The notes: generated from the sequence alone by a model not told the origin. DNA of 64,000 nt from Pigmentiphaga litoralis (GCF_014651835.1 NZ_BMXQ01000003.1:248001-312000); one strand, 5' to 3'; shown: positions 17,019 to 28,133, counted from the first letter of the stretch. Numbers and translations are program-made.

Positions 17019-17963
17019 TCAGGTCGACCACTTCCGTCCGAATTCCATCGCATCGAAATGCCCCACCAGGAAGTCGATGAAGCATCGCGTCTTGGCGGGC
17101 AGATACTGACGGTTGGGATAGGCCAGGTTGATGCTCAATCGCGGCAGGTCCCAGTCGTCCAGAACGGGCACCAGCCGCCCAGCCACGATCTCGTCGTAGA
17201 TGATGTATTTGGGCTGCACCAGAATGCCCAGGCCATCCAGGGCGGCCGCCACCAGTACCTGTCCTTCGTTCGATTCCAGCAGGCCTTTGACGGTGATGGC
17301 CGCGACGGCGGAAGGGGGCGAATCCATCGCCGCCCCCGGACCCCGCCGCGTGAACCGCAATTCGTCGTACCGGTTCGCATACGTGTACAGCAGCAGCCGA
17401 TGGCGGGCCAGGTCCTGCACCGCCTGCGGCGTGCCGTACTGGTCCAGGTAGCGCGGTGACGCGGCCAGCACACGCCGGGTCTCGGCCAGCCGGCGTATCG
17501 TCAACGTCGAATCCGCTTCCCCTTCGCGGGTCCGGATCGCCAGATCGATCCCGTTTTCGATCAGGTCGTAATACCGGTTCGACGTCACCAGGTGCACGTT
17601 GACTTGCGGATAGCGCTGCGTGAATGCGGGCAGGATGGGTGCAATGTGCCGCATCGCAAACGACACCGAGGCGGTGATGCGCAGGTCGCCCGTCGGGTTC
17701 ACGGCCGTCGCGTTCGCCATCGACTCGGCATCCTGCATGTCGGCCAGAATGCTCTTGCAGCGTTGGTAGAACGCTTCGCCCACTTCGGTCAGGTACAGCC
17801 GGCGCGTATTGCGTTCGACCAGCCGGGCGGCCACGCGCTGTTCCAGCGTGCTCAAGTGCCGGCTCGCCGCGGCGTTCGACAGCCCCACCGCTTCGGCCGC
17901 GCGTGTCAGGCTGCCTTGCTCCGCGATCTGCACGAACAGTTCCATTTCCCGCCAACGATCCAT
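17019..17963 (-). CDS. LysR-family transcriptional regulator
   Basis: DNA-binding regulator of 314 residues with the chosen ATG (MDRWREMELFVQ). The N-terminal winged helix-turn-helix spans about 5-65 (ELFVQIAEQGSLTRAAEAVG and onward, with the recognition helix in LSNAAASRHLSTLEQ). The periplasmic-binding-protein-like effector domain follows from about 90. It is divergent from the nitroreductase gene with about 100 bases between them, so that gene is its most obvious target. It is also close to the end of the 3-oxoadipate operon, but facing it. A GTG start 36 bases upstream (MSHPTIKG) is possible. The effector is unknown. Confidence 0.92.
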   Translation of the reverse strand: MDRWREMELFVQIAEQGSLTRAAEAVGLSNAAASRHLSTLEQRVAARLVERNTRRLYLTEVGEAFYQRCKSILADMQDAESMANATAVNPTGDLRITASVSFAMRHIAPILPAFTQRYPQVNVHLVTSNRYYDLIENGIDLAIRTREGEADSTLTIRRLAETRRVLAASPRYLDQYGTPQAVQDLARHRLLLYTYANRYDELRFTRRGPGAAMDSPPSAVAAITVKGLLESNEGQVLVAAALDGLGILVQPKYIIYDEIVAGRLVPVLDDWDLPRLSINLAYPNRQYLPAKTRCFIDFLVGHFDAMEFGRKWST

Positions 17964-18068
17964 ACCCGGTCTGCTGCCTTTTATTGTGGGGTGGGACACC
18001 GATTGTTTGTCAGGGCGGCTTATAATTTTTGGCTACGACTTCTTCCGTATGCCCAACCAGGATTCGCC

Positions 18069-18668
18069 ATGCCCGCCAACGCTTCCCGCATTTCGCAAGA
18101 CGCACTCGACCAGTTGTTCATGTCGGCCCGCACGCACAACGGCTGGCTCGACACGCCGGTGTCCGACGACAAACTGAAGGAAGTCTACGACATCGCGAAA
18201 ATGGGAGCGACGTCGATGAACACCCAGCCGATGCGCCTGGTGTTCGTGCGGTCGCCCGAAGCGCGCGAGCGTCTGTCCACCATGGTCAGTCCGGGCAACG
18301 TCGACAAGGTGCGCCAGGCGCCGGTCATCGTGATCTTTGCGAACGACACCAAGTTCTACGAATACATGCCCAAGATCTGGTTCCGCGAAGGCGCCAAGGA
18401 AATGTTCGAAGGCAATCCGGCCATGGCTGCGGCCACCGCGACACGCAACGCGACCCTGCAGGCGGCCTACTTCATGATCGCCGCCCGCGCGGTGGGCCTG
18501 GACTGCGGTCCCATGAGCGGCTTTGACATCCCGAAGGTCAACGCCGAATACTTTGCCGATGGCCGCTACCAGGCCAACTTCATCTGCGCGCTGGGCTTTG
18601 GCGACGAAACGAAGCTGTTCGAGCGTCAGCCCCGCCTGTCGTTCGAAGAAGTGTCGACACTGCTGTAA
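18069..18668 (+). CDS. Nitroreductase-family protein, malonic semialdehyde reductase (RutE) type
   Basis: FMN-dependent reductase of 199 residues. The beginning (MSARTHNGWLDTPVSDDKLK, then KMGATSMNTQPMRLVFVR) and the late GLDCGPMSGFD motif match the RutE/HadB subgroup, which reduces malonic semialdehyde to 3-hydroxypropionate. No other rut genes are present, so the physiological substrate is open; next to an aromatic pathway it may reduce another semialdehyde or act on a nitro or quinone compound. An AGGA ribosome site precedes the ATG. It is read away from the LysR gene and ends at a strong palindromic terminator. Confidence 0.85.
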   Translation: MPANASRISQDALDQLFMSARTHNGWLDTPVSDDKLKEVYDIAKMGATSMNTQPMRLVFVRSPEARERLSTMVSPGNVDKVRQAPVIVIFANDTKFYEYMPKIWFREGAKEMFEGNPAMAAATATRNATLQAAYFMIAARAVGLDCGPMSGFDIPKVNAEYFADGRYQANFICALGFGDETKLFERQPRLSFEEVSTLL

Positions 18669-18712
18669 GCGGCGTCGGCACGCAGCGCTGCCGTCAAGCG
18701 CAGCGTTGCAAC

Positions 18713-18748
18713 CAGCAAAAAGGGACGCCGCGGCGTCCCTTTTTGCTG
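18713..18748. terminator. Perfect bidirectional terminator
   Basis: A fully self-complementary 36-base palindrome (arms CAGCAAAAAGGGACGCCG) with A-rich and T-rich flanks built into the stem. It should stop transcription in both directions, as fits its place between the converging nitroreductase and Bug-receptor genes. Confidence 0.9.
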
Positions 18749-18763
18749 GGCCGTGTTGCCGAG

Positions 18764-19759
18764 CTATTCCTTGGCGATCCCGGCCTTGCTCCGCACCTCG
18801 TCCCACCGGTTGATTTCCGCAACCAGATGCTGATTCAGCGCCTGCGGTGTCGACGCCTGCGCCAGGCACGCCGATGACAGCATCTGCTGCTTGACGGCGT
18901 CCGATGACAGCACCGTGGTCAGCGCGCGGTTCATTTTTTCGACCACCGGGGCGGGCGTGCCGGCCGGGAAAGCCAGCGCATACCAGGTCGTGACGTCAAA
19001 GCCTTGCACGCCCGACTCGATCGCCGTTGGCGTGGTCGGCAGGCCGCCGAAGCGGGTGGGCGACGTGACCGCCAGGGCCTTCAGTTCGCCACTGCGGATA
19101 TGGCCCAGCAGCGGCGAGGCGACTTCCACCAGCATGTCCACTTCGCCCCCCAGCACGGCCGCGACGGCGTTGGGGGTGCCCTTGTACGGAATGTGCTGGA
19201 TGTCGGCGCCACTGATCTGCCGCAGCAATTCCGCCGCGAAATGCTGCGTGCTGCCGACACCTACGCTCGCGTAATTGAGCTTGCCGGGGGACGCCTTCGC
19301 CATGGACAGGAAGGCGGGCAGATCGCCCGCCGTATTTTTCTTGCCCACCGCCACCACCAGCGGTTGCGCGCACAACGTCGACACCGGCGCAAAGTCCTTG
19401 ACCGCGTCGAAGGGCAACTGCTTGTACATGGCGGCCGACACGGCGTGGCCATTGTTCATCACGAACACGGTATGCCCGTCGGGCGCTGCCCGCGCCACGG
19501 TATTTGCCGCCAGCGTGCCGCCCGCCCCCGGCTTGTTCTCGATGACGACGGCCTGACCCAGTTGCTCGGCCAGCGGCTGCGCGACCATCCGCGCAATGAT
19601 GTCCGTGCCACCGCCCGGCCCGAAGCCGACCAGCATGCGGATGGGCCGCGTTGGCCATTCCTGGGCCTGCGCCGCAGGGGCAAGGGTGATGAGTGCGGGA
19701 AAGGCAAGCGCAAGCGCGGACAGCAGCGCGCCGCCTGGACGCCGGGTGATGGGGTGCAT
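18764..19759 (-). CDS. Bug-family tripartite tricarboxylate transporter substrate-binding protein
   Basis: Secreted solute receptor of 331 residues with a clear signal peptide (cleavage after AQA near residue 32). The mature start EWPTRPIRMLVGFGPGGGTDIIARM is the hallmark of Bug receptors, and VIENKPGAGGTLAANTVARA (about 77-96) and QHIPYKGTPNAVAAVLGGE (about 195) are also typical. Such proteins bind carboxylates, often aromatic acids, in the periplasm. No TctA/TctB membrane genes are nearby, as is usual for the many orphan Bug proteins of Alcaligenaceae. It lies downstream of the hydroxyquinol dioxygenase and NTF2-like genes on the same strand, so its ligand may be an aromatic precursor; that is inference. 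Confidence 0.93.
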   Translation of the reverse strand: MHPITRRPGGALLSALALAFPALITLAPAAQAQEWPTRPIRMLVGFGPGGGTDIIARMVAQPLAEQLGQAVVIENKPGAGGTLAANTVARAAPDGHTVFVMNNGHAVSAAMYKQLPFDAVKDFAPVSTLCAQPLVVAVGKKNTAGDLPAFLSMAKASPGKLNYASVGVGSTQHFAAELLRQISGADIQHIPYKGTPNAVAAVLGGEVDMLVEVASPLLGHIRSGELKALAVTSPTRFGGLPTTPTAIESGVQGFDVTTWYALAFPAGTPAPVVEKMNRALTTVLSSDAVKQQMLSSACLAQASTPQALNQHLVAEINRWDEVRSKAGIAKE

Positions 19760-20034
19760 GGTTGTCTCCGTGGCCCCGATCTGTGCGGGGCTCGTGTTGG
19801 AAGTGCACAAGGTGAAAGAACGTGGGTAACGCAATCAACGTGCGTACACGTCAGTCCGGTCGTGGACGCACCAGGCAAAACGATAGGGCCGCGGGCGACC
19901 CTTCAGGGAAAGTCCCATCAGGGTAATCAGTAAGACAGCCTGACTATCTCGGCAAAAAAGGGGGCGGTCTGAACCCGCCACCGCATTACCGATTCAAGGA
20001 GTCTGCCCCACCTCGCCCGGGTCCTGCATGACGA

Positions 20035-20631
20035 CTACGGCCGCGCCGATCCTTCCAGCCAGGCCTTGCCGCGCTGATACAGCGCTTCGACTTCCGGCCC
20101 TTTCAAGCCCGGCATCGTCGTTTTCACATCCATGCCGATCCCGACCTGCAGGTAGGCCAGGTGACGATACCCTTCGGCAAAGCGCGACAGCAGTTCCGGA
20201 TCCAGCTTGAGGGTCGCGGACGGATCCACGGCGTCCATGCGATCCTTTTCGTAGATCGGCTGGCGCTCGACCACGCCCCACTTGCCGGCGCGTTTTTCCA
20301 CGAAGTCATAGAAGCGGCCCGTGCACACCACGTCGACCAGCACGTCGTGCACCTTGGCCCGCTGCGAGATCGTCATCTTGGTCTGCACGACCGCGCGATC
20401 CCCCGCGCGATCGATGGTCGATCCCCCCAGGAAGTGCAGGATGTTGACGCCGCGGTCCATGCCTTCGCGGCTCTGCTTGATGAATTCGGTGGCCGACGCC
20501 TGGCACCACGTCGCGTTCATGCGCCCGTCGTCGTGCCAGACGGTGGCAAAGCGTTCCCAGTCGCCGGCATCGCGCCAGAGCGCCCAGTTTTCGATCAGTT
20601 CGCGTATCGCGAGTTTTTCCTCGTCGTACAT
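20035..20631 (-). CDS. SnoaL/NTF2-like protein of unknown role
   Basis: A 198-residue protein whose first 130 residues fit the NTF2-like fold (EEKLAIRELIENWALWRDAG, then WERFATVWHDDGRMN). This is the shape shared by the small subunits of ring-hydroxylating dioxygenases, SnoaL cyclases and many uncharacterised proteins. About 60 extra C-terminal residues are unassigned. It starts with ATG behind AAGGAGA and lies 62 bases downstream of the hydroxyquinol dioxygenase gene on the same strand, so the two are probably co-transcribed. A role in preparing the aromatic substrate is plausible, but no large oxygenase subunit is present. I cannot name its reaction. Confidence 0.75.
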   Translation of the reverse strand: MYDEEKLAIRELIENWALWRDAGDWERFATVWHDDGRMNATWCQASATEFIKQSREGMDRGVNILHFLGGSTIDRAGDRAVVQTKMTISQRAKVHDVLVDVVCTGRFYDFVEKRAGKWGVVERQPIYEKDRMDAVDPSATLKLDPELLSRFAEGYRHLAYLQVGIGMDVKTTMPGLKGPEVEALYQRGKAWLEGSARP

Positions 20632-20683
20632 GATGTCTCCTTGTTGTGAGGTGGGGCAGGGTAAGTCTGGTTGTCGGGGTCAG

Positions 20684-20710
20684 TTCTTGGGGTTCACTTC
20701 TTGGGGTTCA
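20684..20710. repeat. 13-base tandem duplication at the dioxygenase stop codon
   Basis: TTCTTGGGGTTCA occurs at 20684-20696 and again at 20698-20710, one base apart. The copies overlap the last codons and the stop of the minus-strand dioxygenase, so a second in-frame stop lies four codons on. It looks like a recent slip duplication without effect on the protein. Confidence 0.8.
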
Positions 20711-21557
20711 GCACGAAATCGAAGTCCAGCGTGTAGAAGGGCGTGGCGCTGTCGGTGCCGGCCGGCGTGCGACCCGGTTCGTGGCGCACCCACTGCGCGA
20801 TCAGCGATGAGCGTACCCCGAACACGGCATCCGAATCGAGATACTGATCGCCATCACGGAACACATGCGTGACCAGGGTTTCGTAGCCGTCGGCCTGGAT
20901 CATGAAGTGCAGATGGGCCGGGCGCCAGGGGTGGCGATTGAGCGCGCTCAACATGCAGCCGACCGGGCCGTCATGGGGGATGGGATAGGCCTCAGCCAGG
21001 ATAGACGTGAAATAAAAGCCGCCGTCGTCTTGCGTGTACAGAGTGCCGCGTGCGCGGTGGCCGTGATCGCCCTTGTATTGCACGTCGTAGTTGCCATCGG
21101 CGTCGGCCTGCCAGACTTCCAGCTTGGCATGCGGGATCGCCTCGTCCTTCGTGCCCTTGACCGTGCCGCGCACAAAACAGGGTTCGCCGTGCGCGCCGTT
21201 GGCGATGTCGTCACCATTTTCGTAATCGGGCGACCCTTCCACGAAAAAAGGGCCGAATACCGTGGCCTCGGTGCAGGACGGGGGTTTGCGATGGTTCATC
21301 GCGGTCACCAAAGTCGACAGGCCCAGCGTGTCGGACAGCAGGATGAATTCCTGGCGCTTGTCGTCGGTAATGTGGCCGACCTGGGTCAGGAACTCGATGC
21401 CTTGCACCCACTCCGCCTCGGTCAGTTTCACCTCGCGCGCAAAGCTGTGCAAGTGCTGCACGAGGCTGGTCATGATCTCTTTCAGGCGGGGACTGGGCGC
21501 GTCCACATGGCGCGCCAGCACGGCCTGGGTAATGGTGTCTTCATTGAGGTTGCGCAA
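20694..21557 (-). CDS. Intradiol ring-cleavage dioxygenase, hydroxyquinol 1,2-dioxygenase type
   Basis: Non-haem Fe(III) enzyme of 287 residues that would open hydroxyquinol (1,2,4-trihydroxybenzene) between its adjacent hydroxyls to give maleylacetate. All four iron ligands are visible: Y157 (GNYDVQYKG), Y191 (AYPIPHDGP), H215 and H217 (RPAHLHFMI). An N-terminal helical dimerisation domain covers about 1-95, as in catechol and hydroxyquinol dioxygenases. Translation starts at TTG behind GGAGA. The maleylacetate reductase and 3-oxoadipate enzymes 5-8 kb away complete the route, which supports hydroxyquinol over catechol, since no muconate-processing genes are present. The gene heads a probable minus-strand unit with the NTF2-like and Bug genes. 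Confidence 0.9.
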   Translation of the reverse strand: MRNLNEDTITQAVLARHVDAPSPRLKEIMTSLVQHLHSFAREVKLTEAEWVQGIEFLTQVGHITDDKRQEFILLSDTLGLSTLVTAMNHRKPPSCTEATVFGPFFVEGSPDYENGDDIANGAHGEPCFVRGTVKGTKDEAIPHAKLEVWQADADGNYDVQYKGDHGHRARGTLYTQDDGGFYFTSILAEAYPIPHDGPVGCMLSALNRHPWRPAHLHFMIQADGYETLVTHVFRDGDQYLDSDAVFGVRSSLIAQWVRHEPGRTPAGTDSATPFYTLDFDFVLNPKK

Positions 21558-21701
21558 GTCGGTCTCCGTCGTCTGTGGCGTGGCCTACTGTAGACGGGCC
21601 GGCAACGCGGAGAAACCGATAAGCTGGAAAAGACTTTTGCGCTCCATGGAACGCCGGACGGGCAGCGATGCCCCGACGCCGGGCGCCGTCCATTCACACC
21701 C

Positions 21702-22199
21702 TCAACGCACGCCCGGAATGCCTTCGATCTTGGTGCCGGCCTTGATGCCCCGCCGCGCGAACCATCCTTTGTCCATTTCCAGTGCGTACAGCACCGGCTT
21801 GACGGCGCAGTGGCTGTCTTCGGTCTTGGGCGCCATGTCTTCGATATTGGCGACCGTGCCGTCCGCGGCAATGAAGGCCACCGATAGCGGGATCAAAGTA
21901 TTGCGCATCCACATGCATTGCGTGGCGGGCGCATCGAAAATGAACAGCATGCCGGCGTTGGGCGCCAGCTGCTCGCGGAACATGAGGCCGCGTTCGCGGG
22001 CCGCCGGCACCGCCGCCACTTCGGCCTGGATCAGGTGCATGCCTGCGCGCAATTGCTGCACCGGCATGCCCTGCGCCCAGGCCAGCGCCGGCAGCAGCAC
22101 GGCAGCCGTTGCCAGGCCCGCTGCCGCGCCAAGGCGGGTTGCGAACCGGCGGAACGAAAAGGGTAGGGTGGACGGCATGCGGTGAACGGTCGAGGTCAT
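21702..22199 (-). CDS. DUF192 family exported protein
   Basis: A 165-residue exported protein with a signal peptide (cleavage near ALAWA, residue 42). The DUF192 domain fills the rest, with its signatures ERGLMFREQLAPNAGMLFIF and CMWMRNTLIPLSVAFIAADG. The family is widespread and has no established function. The start is uncertain: ATGs at 22199, 22208 and 22178 are close together and none has a strong ribosome site. I use the one that gives a complete signal peptide. In Bordetella relatives a DUF192 gene is often found near clpS. Confidence 0.85.
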   Translation of the reverse strand: MTSTVHRMPSTLPFSFRRFATRLGAAAGLATAAVLLPALAWAQGMPVQQLRAGMHLIQAEVAAVPAARERGLMFREQLAPNAGMLFIFDAPATQCMWMRNTLIPLSVAFIAADGTVANIEDMAPKTEDSHCAVKPVLYALEMDKGWFARRGIKAGTKIEGIPGVR

Positions 22200-22208
22200 G
22201 ATCAGCAT

Positions 22209-22713
22209 TGCTAGGACAGGTTTGGACGGATCGGCTAGCCGGGGCCGGCATGTCGGTACATCGGGCGACCGCCGGTCATCGGGTGATCGCAGCGTAGCAT
22301 GGCGTATCGCCCGGCAGGCTGACGGCAAGCTGTCTTGGCGACGGCGCGTAATGGTTTGAATATGCTCAATAACCCTGTTGCGCACGAGGCCAAAAAAAAT
22401 GCTGCGCGGCATCACACGACGCCGCCACAGGCTTGCGACGGGAGTAATATGAATGAAACTCCCTACCGAAATGTGCAGCCCGCTGGCGTCGTTTTCCTGC
22501 TGACACAGCCGTTGCACGTGGGATCCGGCAGGTTGTAAGAACGCTGGATGACCAGGGCCGTAATCCGTTATTAATAGCGTGAGGGGTTGATATGGCTTCG
22601 ATCAACACCACATGACTTTCAAGCTGTCGCCGCGGCCTCGAACCGTTTGCACTAGCCCGGAATGGGGCGGCAAGGTGACTGGCAGGGTACTTTCGAGTGG
22701 ATAGAATAGGCGC
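22209..22713. other. Non-coding gap upstream of clpS
   Basis: About 500 bases without a gene I can support. Only very short open frames are present, and none has both a ribosome site and a sensible protein. A slightly AT-richer patch (about 22350-22460) includes a run of eight A. No cold-shock protein gene is found, although one often sits here in related genomes. It probably holds the promoters of clpS-clpA and of the DUF192 gene, but I see no clear -35/-10 pair. Confidence 0.5.
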
Positions 22714-23030
22714 ATGAGCACCGGGTTCGATTCTCATCCGAATCAGACAACGCTGCTCGAGCGGGAAACTTCCAAGACAAAACCACCTCCAATGTTCACG
22801 GTGGTACTGTTGAACGACGATTTCACGCCGATGGAGTTCGTTGTGCTGGTACTGGAGAAGTTTTTTAGCAAAGGGCGCGAGCAAGCCACGCAAATCATGC
22901 TCAAGGTACACCTCGAGGGCCGGGGCGTGTGCGGCGTTTATGCGCGCGATATCGCCAAGACCAAAATCGATCAGGTGAGCCGGTTTGCGCGGCAGAACCA
23001 GCATCCGCTTCAGTGCATCATGGAGGAAGC

Positions 23031-23034
<4 letters not shown>
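22714..23034 (+). CDS. clpS: ATP-dependent Clp protease adaptor ClpS
   Basis: N-end-rule adaptor of 106 residues that hands proteins with bulky N-terminal residues to ClpA-ClpP. The binding-pocket region is clear ([21 protein letters not shown], with the NDD turn), as is the later [19 protein letters not shown]. The N-terminal tail (about 1-25) is flexible and serine/threonine-rich, as usual. Its TGA stop overlaps the clpA GTG start (GTGA), so the two are translationally coupled. Confidence 0.97.
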
Positions 23035-25325
<2,291 letters not shown>

Positions 25326-25346
25326 TCACGCTGTGACATGGTGATG

Positions 25347-25383
25347 AAAAGGGGTGCCGGACTTTGCTCTGGCGCCCCTTTTT
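25347..25383 (+). terminator. Terminator after clpA
   Basis: AGGGGTGCC pairs with GGCGCCCCT (one wobble), followed by five T. It starts about 20 bases after the clpA stop. Confidence 0.85.
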
Positions 25384-25803
25384 GCATCCGGCGCGTCGCA
25401 CTCTGTGCGACCAGAGCAACACTTGCCGGGACTTTTGCTCGAAAATGGGTTACTATCGTTGCACTGCATCAATTACGTCACCGCCCTGTTCACAAATACG
25501 GGCACCGACGTGACCTCCATGCAGCCGATCGGGGGCGACAACCGCCACCCGAAAACTGCATCGTCTCTGACCCCGTCTTTCCCTTCGCTTAGCGCGCACG
25601 GTGATATCGGTCGGCGCCGATGATCCGTCCGAAGCGGTAACTAAGATCCGCCTTCGGCAGCGTAGCGCCAGCTTTCCAGGCTTGCTCGTTCGAACGCTTC
25701 AGCACAACGGCTGAAGCGCATATGTGTGTGCGTTTTGCACGGCACATCCGGACCGGCTTGTGTGTCGAGTTGCGCAGCGTTTATCGCAACGAAAGGAAAT
25801 TGA
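25384..25803 (+). promoter_or_regulatory. Long structured leader region of the RhlE-type helicase gene
   Basis: A 420-base gap between the clpA terminator and the helicase ATG. Two hairpins stand out: CCGAAGCGG with CCGCcTTCGG (about 25630-25654, one bulge) and the perfect CGCTTCAG/CTGAAGCG (25695-25702 with 25711-25718). The ribosome site AAGGAAA lies just before the ATG. Long structured leaders are known for cold-induced DEAD-box helicase genes in other bacteria, so cold or autoregulation is a reasonable guess. No promoter could be placed with confidence. Confidence 0.45.
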
Positions 25804-27261
25804 ATGTCTTTTGAATCATTGGGTTTGGCTCCTGCTCTGGTCAGCGCGTGCGCTGAAGCTGGTTTTACCGAACCCACGACCGTGCAGGCTCAGGCGATTC
25901 CCCTGGCCCTGGCAGGTCACGATCTGATGGTGTCGTCGCAAACGGGTAGCGGCAAGACCGCCGCCTTCATGCTGCCGGCCCTGCATCGCCAACTGGCTGG
26001 CTCGCCGCTGCGCGCCGCCGGTGTCCGTATTCTGGTGTTGACGCCTACCCGCGAACTGGCACAGCAAGTGTCGGACGCTACCCGTGTGTTCGGCAAGGCC
26101 CTGGGCTGGCTCAAGACGACGACCGTCGTCGGCGGCATGCCTTACGGCGCGCAATTGAAAGCCCTGTCGCGTCGCGTTGACGTGCTGGTGGCAACGCCTG
26201 GCCGTCTGCTCGACCACGTGCAATCGGGTCGTGTGAACCTGGCCGAAGTGGAAACGCTGGTGCTGGACGAAGCCGACCGCATGCTGGACATGGGCTTCAT
26301 CGATGACATCGAAGCCATCGTGGCCAAGACCCCGGCTACCCGCCAGACGCTGCTGTTCTCGGCAACGCTGGATGGCACGATCGCCAAGCTGGCCTCGCGC
26401 ATGATGCGTGACCCGCAGCGTATCGAAGTCGCTGGCCAGAAGGAAAAGCACGCCAACATCACGCAAACGCTGCTGTATGCGGATGACATGGGCCACAAGA
26501 CGCGTCTGCTAGACCACCTGCTGCGCGACACCACGCTCGGACAGGCCATCGTCTTCACGTCGACCAAGCGTGCTGCCGATGAACTGGCGAATGATCTGGC
26601 CGACCAGGGCTTCTCGGCCGCTGCACTTCATGGCGACATGAACCAGCGCCAACGTACCCGTACGCTGGGCATGATGCAGCGTGGTCAGGTGCAAGTGCTG
26701 GTGGCAACCGATGTGGCTGCTCGCGGCATCGATGTCCAGGGCATCACGCACGTCATCAACTTCGACCTGCCAATGCAAGCTGAAGACTACACCCACCGTA
26801 TCGGCCGTACTGGCCGCGCCGGTCGCGATGGTGTCGCCTTCACGCTGGCCACGCATGCCGAACGCCACAAGATCCGTACGATCGAACGCTACACCGAGCA
26901 ATCGGTGCCAGTGAGCACGATCGCCGGTCTTGAGCCACAGCGCGCACCGCGTCCAGGCAGCGACCGTCCTTCGTCGGGCCCGCGTCGCAGCGGTCCTGGC
27001 GCCAAGCCGGGCTGGAAGCCAGGCTTCTCGCGTGACCGTGGTGCATCGGCTGGCGCCGGTTTCCGCAACGAGCCACCCCGTCCGCAAGGCGAGCGTTCGT
27101 TCTCGGCAGACCGTCCTGCACGTACCTGGGCCGATCGTCCAGTGACTGCTGGCCAGACCGAGCGTCCGCGTACCCCGCGGCCAGAAGGCGAGCGCCGTGA
27201 GTTCCGTGCCGACGGTGCTGCTGCACCCCGTCGTTTCGACTCGCGCCGCAAGGCTGCGTAA
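25804..27261 (+). CDS. DEAD-box ATP-dependent RNA helicase, RhlE type
   Basis: RNA helicase of 485 residues that unwinds short RNA duplexes, usually in ribosome assembly or RNA decay. Helicase motifs appear in order: the Q motif FTEPTTVQAQAIP (about 21-33), Walker A SQTGSGKT (45-52), PTRELAQQV, DEAD at 155-158, SAT, then HRIGRTGRAGR. After about residue 375 comes a basic, disordered tail rich in R, P, G and S (RPGSDRPSSGPRRSGPGAK and similar), typical of RhlE and used for RNA binding. Its codons end in T more often than those of nearby genes, as in strongly expressed genes. It stands alone between two terminators. Confidence 0.95.
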   Translation: MSFESLGLAPALVSACAEAGFTEPTTVQAQAIPLALAGHDLMVSSQTGSGKTAAFMLPALHRQLAGSPLRAAGVRILVLTPTRELAQQVSDATRVFGKALGWLKTTTVVGGMPYGAQLKALSRRVDVLVATPGRLLDHVQSGRVNLAEVETLVLDEADRMLDMGFIDDIEAIVAKTPATRQTLLFSATLDGTIAKLASRMMRDPQRIEVAGQKEKHANITQTLLYADDMGHKTRLLDHLLRDTTLGQAIVFTSTKRAADELANDLADQGFSAAALHGDMNQRQRTRTLGMMQRGQVQVLVATDVAARGIDVQGITHVINFDLPMQAEDYTHRIGRTGRAGRDGVAFTLATHAERHKIRTIERYTEQSVPVSTIAGLEPQRAPRPGSDRPSSGPRRSGPGAKPGWKPGFSRDRGASAGAGFRNEPPRPQGERSFSADRPARTWADRPVTAGQTERPRTPRPEGERREFRADGAAAPRRFDSRRKAA

Positions 27262-27302
27262 GGTTCCAGGCAGCGCGTCTTCGGACGCGTGATCCAGGAA
27301 TG

Positions 27303-27339
27303 AAAAATCCCCCACCGTTCGCGGTGGGGGATTTTTTTT
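27303..27339. terminator. Strong terminator after the RNA helicase
   Basis: AAAATCCCCCACCG-TTCG-CGGTGGGGGATTTT forms a long perfect stem with a stable tetraloop, followed by more T (nine in all). It is an ideal intrinsic terminator and symmetrical enough to work in both directions. Confidence 0.95.
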
Positions 27340-27452
27340 TGCCCGGCGCCGTTCAGGTGCCTGGTGACCGCGGAAGGGTAGACTATGCAGCCGGGTGTCA
27401 TCCAAGGCGCAAGCCGGGTGCCCCCCTTTCGTAGCAAGGAGTCCTTCGCCCC

Positions 27453-28133
27453 ATGCATTGTCTGGTCATCGAAGATGAAGTCGATACCTCGCGGTATATC
27501 TGCAACGGCCTGCACGAAAGCGGCCATACGGCCGTGGCCTGCCGCGACGGCGCCGATGGCCTGCAAAAGGCGCTGCACGAAACCTGGGACGTGATCGTCC
27601 TGGACCGGATGCTGCCCGATGACGTGGACGGCCTGTCGATCCTGACCACGCTGCGCGGCATCGGCAACACCACGCCGGTGCTGATCCTGAGCGCACTGGC
27701 CGGCCTGGATGACCGCGTGCGCGGATTGCGCGGCGGCTGCGACGATTACCTTACCAAGCCTTTTGCGTTTTCCGAACTGGCGGCGCGGCTGGAGGCGTTG
27801 TATCGCCGGTCGCGGTCGCGCGACGACATCCGCGAACTGAAGATCGCCGACCTGAAGGTGGACCTGACCCGGCGCACGGTGGAACGCGACGGCAAGCCCA
27901 TCGCGCTGCAGCCACGAGAATTCCGCCTGCTGGTCTATCTGCTGCTCAATCAGGGCGAGGTGGTCACACGCACCATGCTGCTCGAGGCCGTGTGGGATTA
28001 CCGCTTCGATCCGCAGACCAATGTGATCGACGTGCAGATCAGCCGGCTGCGCAACAAGATCGACAATGGCTTCACGACGCCGCTGATCCATACGGTGCGC
28101 GGCGTGGGGTATTCGATTTCGGCCGACCGGTGA
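27453..28133 (+). CDS. OmpR-family response regulator of a metal-efflux two-component system
   Basis: DNA-binding response regulator of 226 residues. The receiver domain (1-115) has the acidic pocket E7-D8, the phosphorylation site D51 (VIVLDRMLP) and the conserved lysine in YLTKPF. The winged-helix domain occupies about 130-225 (LQPREFRLLVYLLLNQGEVV, then NVIDVQISRLRNKID and the wing HTVRGVGYSI). The start is ATG, with AGGAG some 13 bases upstream. Its stop overlaps the GTG start of the histidine kinase. With the CzcCBA-like pump just downstream, it most likely activates that operon in response to metal ions, like CzcR or CusR. Confidence 0.94.
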   Translation: MHCLVIEDEVDTSRYICNGLHESGHTAVACRDGADGLQKALHETWDVIVLDRMLPDDVDGLSILTTLRGIGNTTPVLILSALAGLDDRVRGLRGGCDDYLTKPFAFSELAARLEALYRRSRSRDDIRELKIADLKVDLTRRTVERDGKPIALQPREFRLLVYLLLNQGEVVTRTMLLEAVWDYRFDPQTNVIDVQISRLRNKIDNGFTTPLIHTVRGVGYSISADR

